From: Streptococcaceae bacterium ESL0687
GTDB taxonomy: Bacteria > Bacillota > Bacilli > Lactobacillales > Streptococcaceae
Length of the DNA stretch: 64,000 nt
Assembly (NCBI GenBank): GCA_029392475.1
Contig: CP113940.1
Coordinates: 682,001 to 746,000 of the forward strand
Reading direction: 5' to 3'
In this document: positions 17,391 through 25,718 of the stretch, one piece after another
Layout: each line of letters opens with the position of its first letter
Position numbering within the stretch: position 1 is the stretch's first letter
Notes under the pieces: generated by a model
What the model was told of the DNA's origin: nothing
Databases searched by the model: none
What the model saw: the letters and a program-made list of their open reading frames with translations, nothing else
Made by a program: the position numbers and the translations under genes

Positions 17391-18461
17391 TTACAATTTA
17401 TCCAGAGCATTTTTCTGCTCCTCATCAATTATATGGGTGTAGAGGTCAGTCACCTGGGTGCTGGAGTGGCCTAGTTGGTGGCTAACAAGTACCTGGGAGT
17501 TAGTTTCAGCATAAAGTCTAGTTGCTAGCGTATGTCGCAGTTTGTGGGGCGTAATTCGAACCTTAAAGGCTTGAGAGTATTTGGCAACCATTTTTTCAAT
17601 AGAAGAAGCATCCATTCTGTTAGCAACCCCCTTATAAGTCGTTAGGAAAAAAGCCGTATTATTTTTTTCAGGCTTATACCTCTGATCCCTAATCTTTATA
17701 TATTCTTCCAAATAAGGTCCTGCAAAGGGGGCAATAGCTACAGCATCACGTTTTCCTCCTTTTCTAGTTATTTCAGCAGTCATAATATTTAAATTGATAT
17801 CTCTAGTATCCATGTTAACAGCTTCAGACAGCCTAATTCCAGAAGCCAGCATGAGAGCAATAATGGCCAAATCTCGCTCAAGATTCTTTTTAAAGGATGA
17901 CAAGGCCCTAGGACTCAGGCTCTCCTCATAGCTGTTAGCTATAAAATCCAAAAAATCCTGACTTTCATCACCCAAAAAGAGTTTATTTTTAATGTTTGCA
18001 GCCCTTGCAGCTAAAGTCTCCCTTTTTTTCTTGGTAGCAACCTTTTTCATGACATTGCGGTGGAAGTAGGGCTCACCGTGTTCATCCTCAACCTCCTCAG
18101 TCAGGTAATTAAAAAGAGAGGACAAAGATGTCAAGGTACGATTAATGGTCGTCTGAGAGACCCCGTACTGGGTTGAATGGGTATTAAGTTTAGGACGCTC
18201 CCTTAAATAGTTAATATAGGCCTCTAAGTCCTTTTTAGCCAGATGTTCCAGCTCATAAAGGGGAATATCTGAGATTTTAGGAGCCTTGGAGACACCAGAT
18301 TCAATCATCCAGGTAAAAAATCGATTATATTCCTTGAGATATTCATATAAGGTGGTCAAACTATAAGGAACTGTTAATTTTGATTGGTAGTATTCGAGGA
18401 CATAGGTTGGCATGATCTTTTTCAAATCTTCAATATTTTCAAGCAGACGTTCACGTTTCAT
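17391..18461 (-). CDS. xerS: Tyrosine recombinase XerS
   Basis: The single site-specific recombinase that resolves chromosome dimers at dif in streptococci and lactococci, working with FtsK. The protein is 356 aa, the family length. A SAM-like core-binding domain spans about residues 15-125. The catalytic set is complete: R210 in [10 protein letters not shown]234, H306 and R309 in [10 protein letters not shown]332 in LGHSS, and the nucleophile Y341 in DLYTHI. Y341 is the position known for XerS. The dif site lies 72 nt upstream of its start, the standard linkage. The three-gene insert separates it from trmFO. Confidence 0.96.
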   Translation of the reverse strand: MKRERLLENIEDLKKIMPTYVLEYYQSKLTVPYSLTTLYEYLKEYNRFFTWMIESGVSKAPKISDIPLYELEHLAKKDLEAYINYLRERPKLNTHSTQYGVSQTTINRTLTSLSSLFNYLTEEVEDEHGEPYFHRNVMKKVATKKKRETLAARAANIKNKLFLGDESQDFLDFIANSYEESLSPRALSSFKKNLERDLAIIALMLASGIRLSEAVNMDTRDINLNIMTAEITRKGGKRDAVAIAPFAGPYLEEYIKIRDQRYKPEKNNTAFFLTTYKGVANRMDASSIEKMVAKYSQAFKVRITPHKLRHTLATRLYAETNSQVLVSHQLGHSSTQVTDLYTHIIDEEQKNALDKL

Positions 18462-18532
18462 AAATTTATTTCTTTCTAATTTAATTAAAATTTTTGAGTA
18501 AATAATTCTAATAGTAGTCTATCACAGGCTTC

Positions 18533-18572
18533 AACATCTTTCAAGAAAATTATAGTTTTTCGGAAAGATGTT
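18533..18572. other. dif site (difSL type), chromosome dimer resolution site
   Basis: On the - strand the core reads TTTCCGAAAAACTATAATTT followed by TCTTGAAA, which matches the lactococcal/streptococcal difSL as I remember it. Outer arms AACATCTTTC (18533-18542) and GAAAGATGTT (18563-18572) form a perfect 10-bp inverted repeat beyond the usual core. Its position directly upstream of xerS is the known arrangement. It marks the replication terminus region. Confidence 0.9.
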
Positions 18573-18740
18573 ATTGGATGTTAACTGAAACCCTTTATTT
18601 ACGCCATTTATTCAAATCTTCAACTTCCATGTTTTTTTAATAATTTTAATTTATTTTTTGAACTTTTCCCTAGTCTTCCCTTCTTGGTTTTAAATTCTAA
18701 AAAATTTTCTTTAAAAGTATCTAATAATAAATCAAATATA
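18573..18740. other. Non-coding AT-rich gap next to dif
   Basis: No gene is seen here. The segment TTAACTGAAACCCTTTATTT (about 18580-18599) is echoed with small gaps at about 18844-18866, over the end of the metal ATPase gene. Otherwise nothing recognisable. Confidence 0.5.
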
Positions 18741-18779
18741 AAAAGATACCAAGGAATATTTAATTTCTTGGTATCTTTT
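18741..18779 (-). terminator. Terminator of the metal ATPase gene
   Basis: AAAAGATACCAAG and CTTGGTATCTTTT pair perfectly over 13 bp, with a T-run on the - strand. It lies about 85 nt beyond the ATPase stop. Confidence 0.8.
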
Positions 18780-18861
18780 GGTTTCTAATATATTTCTGGG
18801 ATTTTTCGGTTAAAAATTCTTTAATTTAATATTTTTTTATAATATTAACTGAAATACCCTC

Positions 18862-20667
18862 TTATTTCCTGTCTTTTAAGGCTGTTAAGGCATGTAAGAT
18901 GGTTATTGTATCAACAATTTCTTGAAGGCAGGCCCCAACAATGGCTGGAATTAAGCCTGTACTTGCGACAAGCATCAGGATTATACAGATTGAAATTCCA
19001 ATCCAAACACTTTGCCTGGCAATTTTCATGGTATCTCGGCTAATCTTGATTGATTTGACCAGGCTACTTAGATCATTTTTAAGGATGACAAGGTCAGCAC
19101 TTTCACTAGCTATGGTTGAATCACCCTTGCTACCAATAGCCACCCCAACATCAGCAAATGCAAGAGAGGGGGCATCATTTATTCCGTCCCCAACCATCAT
19201 GACTGGTTTTTCATCAGCTGGCGTTTTTTTGATGATATCAAGTTTTTCTTCAGGCATAAGTTCCCCGTAGAATTTAGGAATACCAAGCTCCCCAGCAACT
19301 TTAGCTGCCACAGTCTTGTCATCTCCTGTAAGCATGATGACATTTTTAATTCCAAGTTGGCCTGTCATATCGCTGACTACCTCTTTAGCATCTGGTCTTA
19401 TCTCGTCAGTAAAGGTAATTTTTCCGATATAATTGCCATTTTCTGATAGGTAAACGCTTGTTGATGCGTCAGGAGCTGCTTTAAGACCAATAAAGCTATC
19501 TCGACCGATCTTATAAAGTTTGCCATTAATCTGACCAGTCAGCCCTTCTCCTGCAATTTCCTTTAAATCATCAGCTTGAGGAAGAGTTAGCTGTTCATCT
19601 CTAGCTCCTTTAATAATAGACTGGGAAAGAATATGGTTGCTGGCTTGCTCAAGGCTTGCAGCAAGTCTTAAAATGTCAGTTTGACTGTAGTCTTTACTTG
19701 CAGGGATAACCTGATCAATGGCCATATCCCCCTTGGTAAGGGTTCCTGTTTTATCAAAATAGGCTGTTTTTATGGCTGCTAATTTTTCAATGACTGTACC
19801 GCTTTTAACAAGAACATTATTCCTTGAAAGGCGGCTCATTCCGGCAATAAAGGCTATGGGAGCTGCCAAAATTAAGGGACAAGGACTTGCTACAACTAAA
19901 ACTTCGACAAAACGGTGAACATCTCTAGTAAAAATCCAAGCCAGTCCAGCAATTGTATAAGAGATAATTGTAAAAGGGACTGCATATTGATCAGCCATTC
20001 TTACAAAGTGGGCAGGTTTTTCCTTGATTTCTTTAACCAGAGAAACAATCTGTTGATATTTTGAATCCTTAGCAAGTTTGGTTGCTTGAATTAGGATTTT
20101 ACTGTCTCCGTTAATTGATCCTGAAAGTATTTCTTGATCTTTTGCTAGCTTAACAGGCTTACTTTCACCAGTAAGAGACGATTGGTCAACTTCTGCTTCA
20201 GTTGATAGGAGTTTTCCATCAACGGGTACAAGTTCAAGGGGTTTAACAAGGAGGACATCACCAACCTTAATTTCTGTGACATCAATATCTGTCACTTGAC
20301 CATTTTCAGCCTGCAAGTGGGCTCTGACTGGACTTTTAGAGATTAGTAAATCAAGTTCCCGGCTAGCCCGGTGAGCCGCATAGTCTTCTAAAGAATCTCC
20401 TCCAACAAGCATTACAATGATGATAAGACTTGCCCAATACTCTCCAATGGCCAAGGTTGATAATATTGCTGTAATAGCTAAGATATCAACCCCGTAAGAT
20501 CCTGATTTAATCGTTTTTATCATTCCGATAAACATTGATCCGGCCAGTAAAAGACCAACGACTGTAACTATAGTCTCAGCCAGGTAATTATTGTGGAGGA
20601 CAAATCTACTAAAGAGGGCAATAATTGCTACTACAAATACTAGAATAAGTTTCTGCCAATTTTTCAT
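18862..20667 (-). CDS. P1B-type heavy-metal transporting ATPase
   Basis: Membrane pump exporting a transition metal. The protein is 601 aa and has no N-terminal metal-binding domain; it starts directly with membrane helices. The TGES actuator loop is at 166-169, the membrane metal motif SPC at 261-263, the phosphorylation site DKTGT with D305, then MLTGDDK and GDGINDAPSLA. SPC, rather than CPC, places it near the P1B-4 (Fe/Co) or related groups. The last helix has CLQEIVDTITILHALTALK instead of the HEGGT usual in P1B-4, so the metal cannot be named. A palindrome in its promoter suggests metal-responsive repression. Confidence 0.92.
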   Translation of the reverse strand: MKNWQKLILVFVVAIIALFSRFVLHNNYLAETIVTVVGLLLAGSMFIGMIKTIKSGSYGVDILAITAILSTLAIGEYWASLIIIVMLVGGDSLEDYAAHRASRELDLLISKSPVRAHLQAENGQVTDIDVTEIKVGDVLLVKPLELVPVDGKLLSTEAEVDQSSLTGESKPVKLAKDQEILSGSINGDSKILIQATKLAKDSKYQQIVSLVKEIKEKPAHFVRMADQYAVPFTIISYTIAGLAWIFTRDVHRFVEVLVVASPCPLILAAPIAFIAGMSRLSRNNVLVKSGTVIEKLAAIKTAYFDKTGTLTKGDMAIDQVIPASKDYSQTDILRLAASLEQASNHILSQSIIKGARDEQLTLPQADDLKEIAGEGLTGQINGKLYKIGRDSFIGLKAAPDASTSVYLSENGNYIGKITFTDEIRPDAKEVVSDMTGQLGIKNVIMLTGDDKTVAAKVAGELGIPKFYGELMPEEKLDIIKKTPADEKPVMMVGDGINDAPSLAFADVGVAIGSKGDSTIASESADLVILKNDLSSLVKSIKISRDTMKIARQSVWIGISICIILMLVASTGLIPAIVGACLQEIVDTITILHALTALKDRK

Positions 20668-20714
20668 TTTTTCTTCCTTTCATATGAATTTTATAACATA
20701 TATTCTATTTATCT

Positions 20715-20744
20715 ATAGTAATTTAAATGCCCATTTAAAGTCAA
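20715..20744 (-). promoter_or_regulatory. Metal ATPase promoter with palindromic operator in the spacer
   Basis: On the - strand TTGACT (20744-20739) and TACTAT (20720-20715) are 18 bp apart. Between them lies TTTAAATG-CC-CATTTAAA (20722-20739), a perfect 8-bp inverted repeat. A repressor bound there would block polymerase. Confidence 0.65.
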
Positions 20745-20850
20745 GAATGAGATAGGGCCCATGTCTAGAGTCTTTTACAGCTTTGTCAAGTAGTTTTTAC
20801 AAAAAACACAAAAAGAACACAATTTATTTTTTAAAGGATTTGGAGCACAA

Positions 20851-20879
20851 AAAAAGAAGAACACGAGGTTCTTCTTTTT
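20851..20879 (-). terminator. rplJ-rplL terminator
   Basis: AAAAAGAAGAAC and GTTCTTCTTTTT pair over 12 bp with a 5-nt loop, 17 nt beyond the rplL stop. Confidence 0.85.
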
Positions 20880-20896
20880 CTAAATCTAAGAAAAGA

Positions 20897-21259
20897 TTAT
20901 TTAAGGTCAACTGCTCCACCAGCAGCTTCGATTTTTTCTTTGATTTCTTCAGCTTCGTCTTTAGATGCACCTTCTTTAAGCATTGCAGGAGCTCCATCAA
21001 CAAGTTCTTTAGCTTCTTTAAGTCCAAGACCAGTGATTTCACGTACAGCTTTGATAACTGCAACTTTTTTATCTCCAGCAGAGATAAGTTCAACGTTGAA
21101 GTCAGTTTTTTCTTCAGCAGCAGCAGCAGGTCCAGCAGCAGCTACAGGCGCAGCAGCTGATACACCAAATTCTTCTTCGATTGCTTTTACAAGATCGTTA
21201 AGTTCTAAGATTGTTGCTTCTTTAATTTCAGCAATAATGTTTTCAATGTTTAATGCCAT
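20897..21259 (-). CDS. rplL: 50S ribosomal protein L7/L12
   Basis: Stalk protein that recruits translation GTPases to the ribosome. The protein is 120 aa. The N-terminal dimerisation helices [20 protein letters not shown] are followed by an Ala/Pro-rich hinge (34-48) and the C-terminal domain with [25 protein letters not shown] site precedes the ATG. It is downstream of rplJ under the L10 leader. Confidence 0.98.
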   Translation of the reverse strand: MALNIENIIAEIKEATILELNDLVKAIEEEFGVSAAAPVAAAGPAAAAEEKTDFNVELISAGDKKVAVIKAVREITGLGLKEAKELVDGAPAMLKEGASKDEAEEIKEKIEAAGGAVDLK

Positions 21260-21321
21260 TGTTATTCTCCTATTTTTTAAATTTTAATATGCGTAGTAAT
21301 TTTTAAACCGAAAGTCTAAAA

Positions 21322-21822
21322 TTATGCCACGTCTTCTTTTGATTCTGCCACGGCGTTGATAGCGTATGCCACGTTGCGGACAGGAGCTTGAAGTACTGAA
21401 AGTAGCATAGATAGTAATCCTTCGCGTCCTGGTAGAGATGCGATAGCTGCAATTTCTTCTTTTGAAGAGAATTGTCCGTCGATTACACCAGCTTTAATTT
21501 CTAGTGCGTCAGCAGTTTTTGCGAATTCGCTAAGGATTTTAGCAGGTGCGATTGCATCTTCATTTGAGAATGCTACTGCACTTGGTCCTACGAAAGATTC
21601 AGCAAGTTCGTTAAGTCCAGCTTTTTCAGCTGCACGACGTAGAATTGAGTTTTTAACTACTTTGAATTCAACACCAGCTTCACGTAATTCTTTACGTAAT
21701 ACAGTATCTTGCTCAACAGTAAGTCCACGTGAATCTGCAACTACAACACTTGTAGCGTCAGCAAATTTTTGTGCATAAACTTCAACTAGTTCTGCTTTTT
21801 TAGCAATTGTTGCTTCACTCAT
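21322..21822 (-). CDS. rplJ: 50S ribosomal protein L10
   Basis: Base of the L7/L12 stalk. The protein is 166 aa when started at ATG 21822 ([20 protein letters not shown]), which is preceded by GGAGG. The open frame continues upstream to 21900 only because it crosses the leader RNA. Family motifs [20 protein letters not shown] and [13 protein letters not shown] are present. The L10-L7/L12 complex represses its own mRNA by binding the leader annotated upstream. Confidence 0.98.
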   Translation of the reverse strand: MSEATIAKKAELVEVYAQKFADATSVVVADSRGLTVEQDTVLRKELREAGVEFKVVKNSILRRAAEKAGLNELAESFVGPSAVAFSNEDAIAPAKILSEFAKTADALEIKAGVIDGQFSSKEEIAAIASLPGREGLLSMLLSVLQAPVRNVAYAINAVAESKEDVA

Positions 21823-21844
21823 TTTTTTACCTCCATTATTATTT

Positions 21845-21890
21845 CTGTGGGCAAAATAAAACCCTCTTGCCCAAAACACAGAGAGTACAA
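21845..21890 (-). promoter_or_regulatory. Hairpin in the rplJL leader just before the RBS
   Basis: On the - strand CTGTG and GGGCAA pair with TTGCCCACAG to form an interrupted stem around a U-rich loop. It sits between the L10-binding leader and the rplJ RBS. It may be an attenuator stem, but there is no terminal T-run. Confidence 0.45.
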
Positions 21891-21904
21891 AAAATATCAT
21901 TTAT

Positions 21905-21975
21905 TTCATCGATAATCTTCGTCCTCGGTAGGATTTACGGATTACTCCACCTACTGTCTTTGGTACGGTTGTTAT
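21905..21975 (-). ncRNA. L10 leader (ribosomal protein autoregulatory element)
   Basis: The - strand sequence carries the conserved AGTAGGTG ... AATCCTACCGAGGACGAAGA pattern, in which AGTAGG pairs with CCTACC. This is the kink-turn-like site where L10(L12)4 binds to repress rplJL. It begins about 6 nt after the predicted transcription start. Confidence 0.8.
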
Positions 21976-21987
21976 TAAACCTTTATT

Positions 21988-22016
21988 AGAATAACATGAG
22001 ATTAAATATTTGGCAA
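21988..22016 (-). promoter_or_regulatory. rplJL promoter
   Basis: On the - strand TTGCCA (22016-22011) and TATTCT (21993-21988) are 17 bp apart, directly upstream of the L10 leader. Confidence 0.7.
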
Positions 22017-22040
22017 GCTTTTTTTGCAAAAAAATAAAAA

Positions 22041-22065
22041 AAAATTAACCATTAAGGTCAATTTT
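22041..22065 (-). terminator. Terminator of the ser operon
   Basis: AAAATTAACC and GGTCAATTTT pair over 10 bp (one G-U) with a 5-nt loop and a long T-run on the - strand. Confidence 0.75.
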
Positions 22066-22079
22066 TTCTTTAAAACTAC

Positions 22080-23306
22080 TTACCTAGTCTCTAAATCATG
22101 TAAAAAGAGGCCGGATAAAAGCTTGGGTTCAAACCAGGTTGACTTAGGTGGCATAATGAGTCCCGCGTCAGCTACCTCTAATAAGTCCTTCATCTGAGTT
22201 GGATACATGGCAAAGGCCAAATCCCAGTCACCAGAATCGACTAATTTAACAAGTTCTTCGCTTCCTCTAATTCCTCCAACAAAGTCAATCCTCTTATCAC
22301 TTCTGATATCCTCAATTTCAAAGATATCACGAAAGACCTTGGTCTGTAAGTAGGAAACGTCTAGTCCTTCAACTGGATCATCTGCCAGGAGTTCTTTTTT
22401 AATGGTCAATTGATACCACTTATTATTCAAATACATGTTTATGACTCCAGCCTCTTGAGGTTTAGTTGACTCAGTTTCCTTTATATCAAAGGATTGAGCC
22501 ACTTGTTCCATAAAATCAACCGGCAAATCAACTTTTAAAATACGATTGTATTCGAGGATTTCAAGCTCCTGGTCTGGGAAAAGAATTGAAAGAAAATAAT
22601 CACTTTCAGGACTTGATTGATTTGTTTTTCTTTTTTCAAGTCCAACCTTTACTGCTGATTCTGTCCTGTGGTGACCGTCAGCTATATAAAGGCTATCGAC
22701 CTGATTGAAGGCTTCTTCTAAGTCCTCAATAATTTTTGGATCATCTAAAAGCCAAACCTTGTGGTTGACATCATAGTAGCTGGTAAAGTCATAGATTGGA
22801 GCATGAGCCTTCTTCCAGTCATTAATGATTGTACTTATGTCAGAAAGTCCTCGATAAGTCAAAAAGATGGGACTTGTGTTGGCATCAGTAGCCTTAATGT
22901 GATTGATTCTATCGATTTCTTTTTCATGACGGGTATATTCGTGCTTCTTGATTTTTCCTTCTATATAATCGTCAATTGAGGTTGTGGCAACTAGTCCTGT
23001 CTGAGCCCTTCCGTTCATAGTCAGCTGGTAGATATAGTATTTGTTACTCTCATCTTGAACGAACCAACCTTTGTCCTTGAAGGCGATAAGGTTATCGTCA
23101 GCCTGCTTGTAAACCTTGTCATCATAGGGCGATAAATCTTCTGGGAGATCAATCTCTGCCTTATCTATATGAAAGAAAGAATAGGGATTACCTTCAGCTA
23201 GCTCCTTAGCCTCCAAAGAAGATACAACGTCATAGGGAAGGCTTGCTAGCTGGTCTGCAAGCTCCTTATTGGGTCTAATTGCTTTGAATGGTTTTACTTT
23301 GACCAC
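22080..23306 (-). CDS. DUF1015 family protein
   Basis: Large cytoplasmic protein of a conserved but functionally undefined family. The protein is 408 aa. Family features are KPFKAIRPNKELADQLASLPYDVVSS at the N-terminus, NPYSFFHIDKAEIDLP, a central SLYIADGHHRTES (about 202-214) with a GHHR motif that could bind a phosphate or metal, and PKSTWFEPKLLSGLF at the C-terminus. Its ATG lies 2 nt after the serA stop. DUF1015 genes often sit beside serA and serC in Firmicutes, so a role in serine or phosphohydroxypyruvate metabolism is likely but unproven. Confidence 0.88.
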   Translation of the reverse strand: MVKVKPFKAIRPNKELADQLASLPYDVVSSLEAKELAEGNPYSFFHIDKAEIDLPEDLSPYDDKVYKQADDNLIAFKDKGWFVQDESNKYYIYQLTMNGRAQTGLVATTSIDDYIEGKIKKHEYTRHEKEIDRINHIKATDANTSPIFLTYRGLSDISTIINDWKKAHAPIYDFTSYYDVNHKVWLLDDPKIIEDLEEAFNQVDSLYIADGHHRTESAVKVGLEKRKTNQSSPESDYFLSILFPDQELEILEYNRILKVDLPVDFMEQVAQSFDIKETESTKPQEAGVINMYLNNKWYQLTIKKELLADDPVEGLDVSYLQTKVFRDIFEIEDIRSDKRIDFVGGIRGSEELVKLVDSGDWDLAFAMYPTQMKDLLEVADAGLIMPPKSTWFEPKLLSGLFLHDLETR

Positions 23307-23308
23307 GA

Positions 23309-24487
23309 TTAAACCTCCTTGTTTTTGATGGCACGAACTCTGATAATATTTTGATCTTGACTTAATTTTTCAATTATTGTTTCAATCTTATCATCAGAGC
23401 TATTAGCTATATCAACAAGGGTATAGGCATATTCCCCCTTACCCCTATTAACCATGTTGTCGATATTAATTTCTTCTTGGGCAATTAAAGAAGAAATAAC
23501 CCCAAGCATGTTGGGAATGTTTTTATTAATAATGGTTAAACGATATGGTGACTGGAAGTCCATCTCTACATTAGGGAAGTTGACAGAATTCTTTATATTT
23601 CCACTTTCTAGGAAATTCCTAAGGGTTGAGGCAGCCATTTTAGCACAGTTGACCTCAGCTTCTTCAGTTGATGCACCTAAATGAGGAAGGACTAAAGCCT
23701 TATCTGCCTGGATTAGTCTAGGATCAGCAAAGTCTGAAACATATTCTGAAATCATTCCGGCTTCTAAGGCTTCAATGACTCCTTCAACATTTACAATCTC
23801 ACCCCGTGAAAAATTCAAGAGACTGGCTGATTCTTTCATTAAAGAAAGCTCTTTTAGGCCAATTAAATCCCTGGTTGAATCTAAAAGGGGGACATGAATA
23901 GTAACGAAATCACTATTTCTTAATACCTCTTCCATATTTTTAGCCCTTTTAACCCGCCTTGAGATAGACCAGGCAACATCTACTGATACATGAGGATCAT
24001 ATCCTGTTACGTCCATACCAAGCCTGTAGGCATCATTTGCGACCATGGCTCCGATTGATCCAAGGCCTATAACCCCTAGCTTTTTCCCTAAAAGTTCATG
24101 CCCTGCAAATTGCTTCTTGTTATCCTCAACCTGCTTTTCGGTATCCTCTCCCTTAAGTGTTTTAACCCAGTTGGCTCCCTGAAGGATTGGGCGAACACTT
24201 AAAAGAAGACTTGCAAGGACCAGCTCCTTAACGGCATTGGCATTGGCTCCTGGCGTATTAAAGACAACAATCCCCTTATCGCTACAAAGGTCAACTGGAA
24301 TGTTATTAGTTCCAGCACCTGCCCTTGCTACAGCAAGAGTAGACTCAGGAAAGTCGTAGTCCTTTAGATTTTGACTTCTAAGGATAATTCCATCTGGCTG
24401 GTCACTTTCATTAATCTGGTAGCGCCTTTTATCAAATTTATCCAGTCCCTCTTGGGCAATGGCATTAAAGGTTTTTAAATTGTACAT
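23309..24487 (-). CDS. serA: D-3-phosphoglycerate dehydrogenase (ACT-domain type)
   Basis: First step of serine synthesis: oxidises 3-phosphoglycerate to phosphohydroxypyruvate with NAD. The protein is 392 aa. The NAD motif GLGSIG is at 141-146. The catalytic residues are R229 in FSRGE, the acid in DFADP (252-256) and H269 in PHLGAST. A C-terminal ACT domain (about 316-390) suggests feedback control by serine. The ATG directly abuts the serC stop (TAA-ATG), so translation is coupled. No serB is nearby. Confidence 0.93.
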   Translation of the reverse strand: MYNLKTFNAIAQEGLDKFDKRRYQINESDQPDGIILRSQNLKDYDFPESTLAVARAGAGTNNIPVDLCSDKGIVVFNTPGANANAVKELVLASLLLSVRPILQGANWVKTLKGEDTEKQVEDNKKQFAGHELLGKKLGVIGLGSIGAMVANDAYRLGMDVTGYDPHVSVDVAWSISRRVKRAKNMEEVLRNSDFVTIHVPLLDSTRDLIGLKELSLMKESASLLNFSRGEIVNVEGVIEALEAGMISEYVSDFADPRLIQADKALVLPHLGASTEEAEVNCAKMAASTLRNFLESGNIKNSVNFPNVEMDFQSPYRLTIINKNIPNMLGVISSLIAQEEINIDNMVNRGKGEYAYTLVDIANSSDDKIETIIEKLSQDQNIIRVRAIKNKEV

Positions 24488-25573
24488 TTACTTCTCCCTA
24501 TTTTCTTTTTCAAACTCTTTCATAAAATCAACTAAAGCCACAACTCCCTGACGGGGAAAGGCATTATAAAGGCTGGCCCTCATCCCACCGACAGATCTGT
24601 GACCCTTCAAATTCTCAAAGCCTCTTTTTTTAGCTTCTTCATTGAATTTTTTATCGAGCTCAGAATCTCCCGTGATAAAGGGAATGTTTGTTATTGAGCG
24701 AAAACGTACATCAACGGGACTTTGGTAAAAGTCACTTGAATCAATGTAATCGTACAAAATTTTAGCTTTTTCCTCATCTTCTTTGAGGATATTTTCAAGG
24801 CCGCCCAATTGGTCAAGCCACTCAAAAACAAGACCTGCCACATAGATAGAATATGTTGGAGGTGTATTGTACATAGAGTCGTTTTTGGCTAACACGCTGT
24901 AGCTAAGCATTGGGGGCAGATTTAAATCGTCTTTTATTAGGTCTTCTCTGATGATGACAAGGGTTAGACCTGCAGGCCCAATATTTTTTTGGGCCCCAGC
25001 ATAAATTAGGCCAAAGTCTTCCACCTTATAGTCGTTGGCCAAAATATTCGATGACATGTCGGCTACTAGAGGCACCCTGCCAGTATCTGGAATTTCCTTG
25101 TAGGTAATTCCCCCAATGGTTTCGTTGGTTGTGATATGAAGGTAGCTTGCATCCTGGTCAATCTTCTGGGGATCAATCTGCGGAACATAAGTAAAATTCT
25201 TGTCTGCACTTGATGCAATGACCTCCACCTGGACATTATCCAATTCCTCGGCTGCTGCGATAGCTTTTTTTGCCCAAGCTCCAGTGTTAACATAAAGGGC
25301 TTTTCCGTTTTGAGCTAGATTGAGTGGAATCATTGTGAACTGAAGGCTTGCTCCTCCCTGGAGGAAAAGAACCTTATAGTTATCTGGAATGTTCATTAAT
25401 TTTCTGAGTAAATCTTCCGCACCCTTGATAATGTCTTCAAAGAGTTTGGAGCGGTGACTTAATTCCATCACGGACATTTGGCTAGCTTTATAGTTAAGAA
25501 GCTCCTCTTGAGCTTTTTTTAAAACATCTTTTGGTAAAACTGCTGGACCGGCTGAAAAATTATAAGTCGTCAT
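24488..25573 (-). CDS. serC: Phosphoserine aminotransferase
   Basis: PLP enzyme that transaminates phosphohydroxypyruvate to phosphoserine. The protein is 361 aa from ATG 25573 ([18 protein letters not shown]), chosen because AGAGGAAATT precedes it; an upstream in-frame ATG at 25615 lacks an RBS. The PLP lysine lies in [13 protein letters not shown]. The C-terminus [14 protein letters not shown] is the usual family ending. It is the first gene of serC-serA-DUF1015. The promoter was not resolved with confidence. Confidence 0.95.
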   Translation of the reverse strand: MTTYNFSAGPAVLPKDVLKKAQEELLNYKASQMSVMELSHRSKLFEDIIKGAEDLLRKLMNIPDNYKVLFLQGGASLQFTMIPLNLAQNGKALYVNTGAWAKKAIAAAEELDNVQVEVIASSADKNFTYVPQIDPQKIDQDASYLHITTNETIGGITYKEIPDTGRVPLVADMSSNILANDYKVEDFGLIYAGAQKNIGPAGLTLVIIREDLIKDDLNLPPMLSYSVLAKNDSMYNTPPTYSIYVAGLVFEWLDQLGGLENILKEDEEKAKILYDYIDSSDFYQSPVDVRFRSITNIPFITGDSELDKKFNEEAKKRGFENLKGHRSVGGMRASLYNAFPRQGVVALVDFMKEFEKENREK

Positions 25574-25686
25574 AGTAATTTCCTCTTCTTGTTTATTAAT
25601 GAACTTAATATTCATTAGAAGTATAATATCACGGAATGTAATTTTTGCAAAGAATTATATTATTCAAAATTTATAGAAAATTAAAA

Positions 25687-25709
25687 AAAAAGAGGAAAAT
25701 CCTCTTTTT
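25687..25709 (-). terminator. Terminator of the 5'-nucleotidase gene
   Basis: AAAAAGAGGA and TCCTCTTTTT form a 10-bp stem with a T-run, just after the stop at 25719. Confidence 0.85.
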
Positions 25710-25718
25710 CATCTTTTT

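Noticed and set aside
15557-18572. Xer-exploiting integrative element between two dif copies
   Set aside because: Only one dif is visible, on the far side of xerS from the insert, and no second dif or att repeat flanks the three genes.
20783-21160. Ser/Phe-rich 125-codon ORF on the + strand
   Set aside because: It is the antisense of rplL and its terminator; composition comes from the Ala/Glu-rich gene on the other strand, and it has no RBS.
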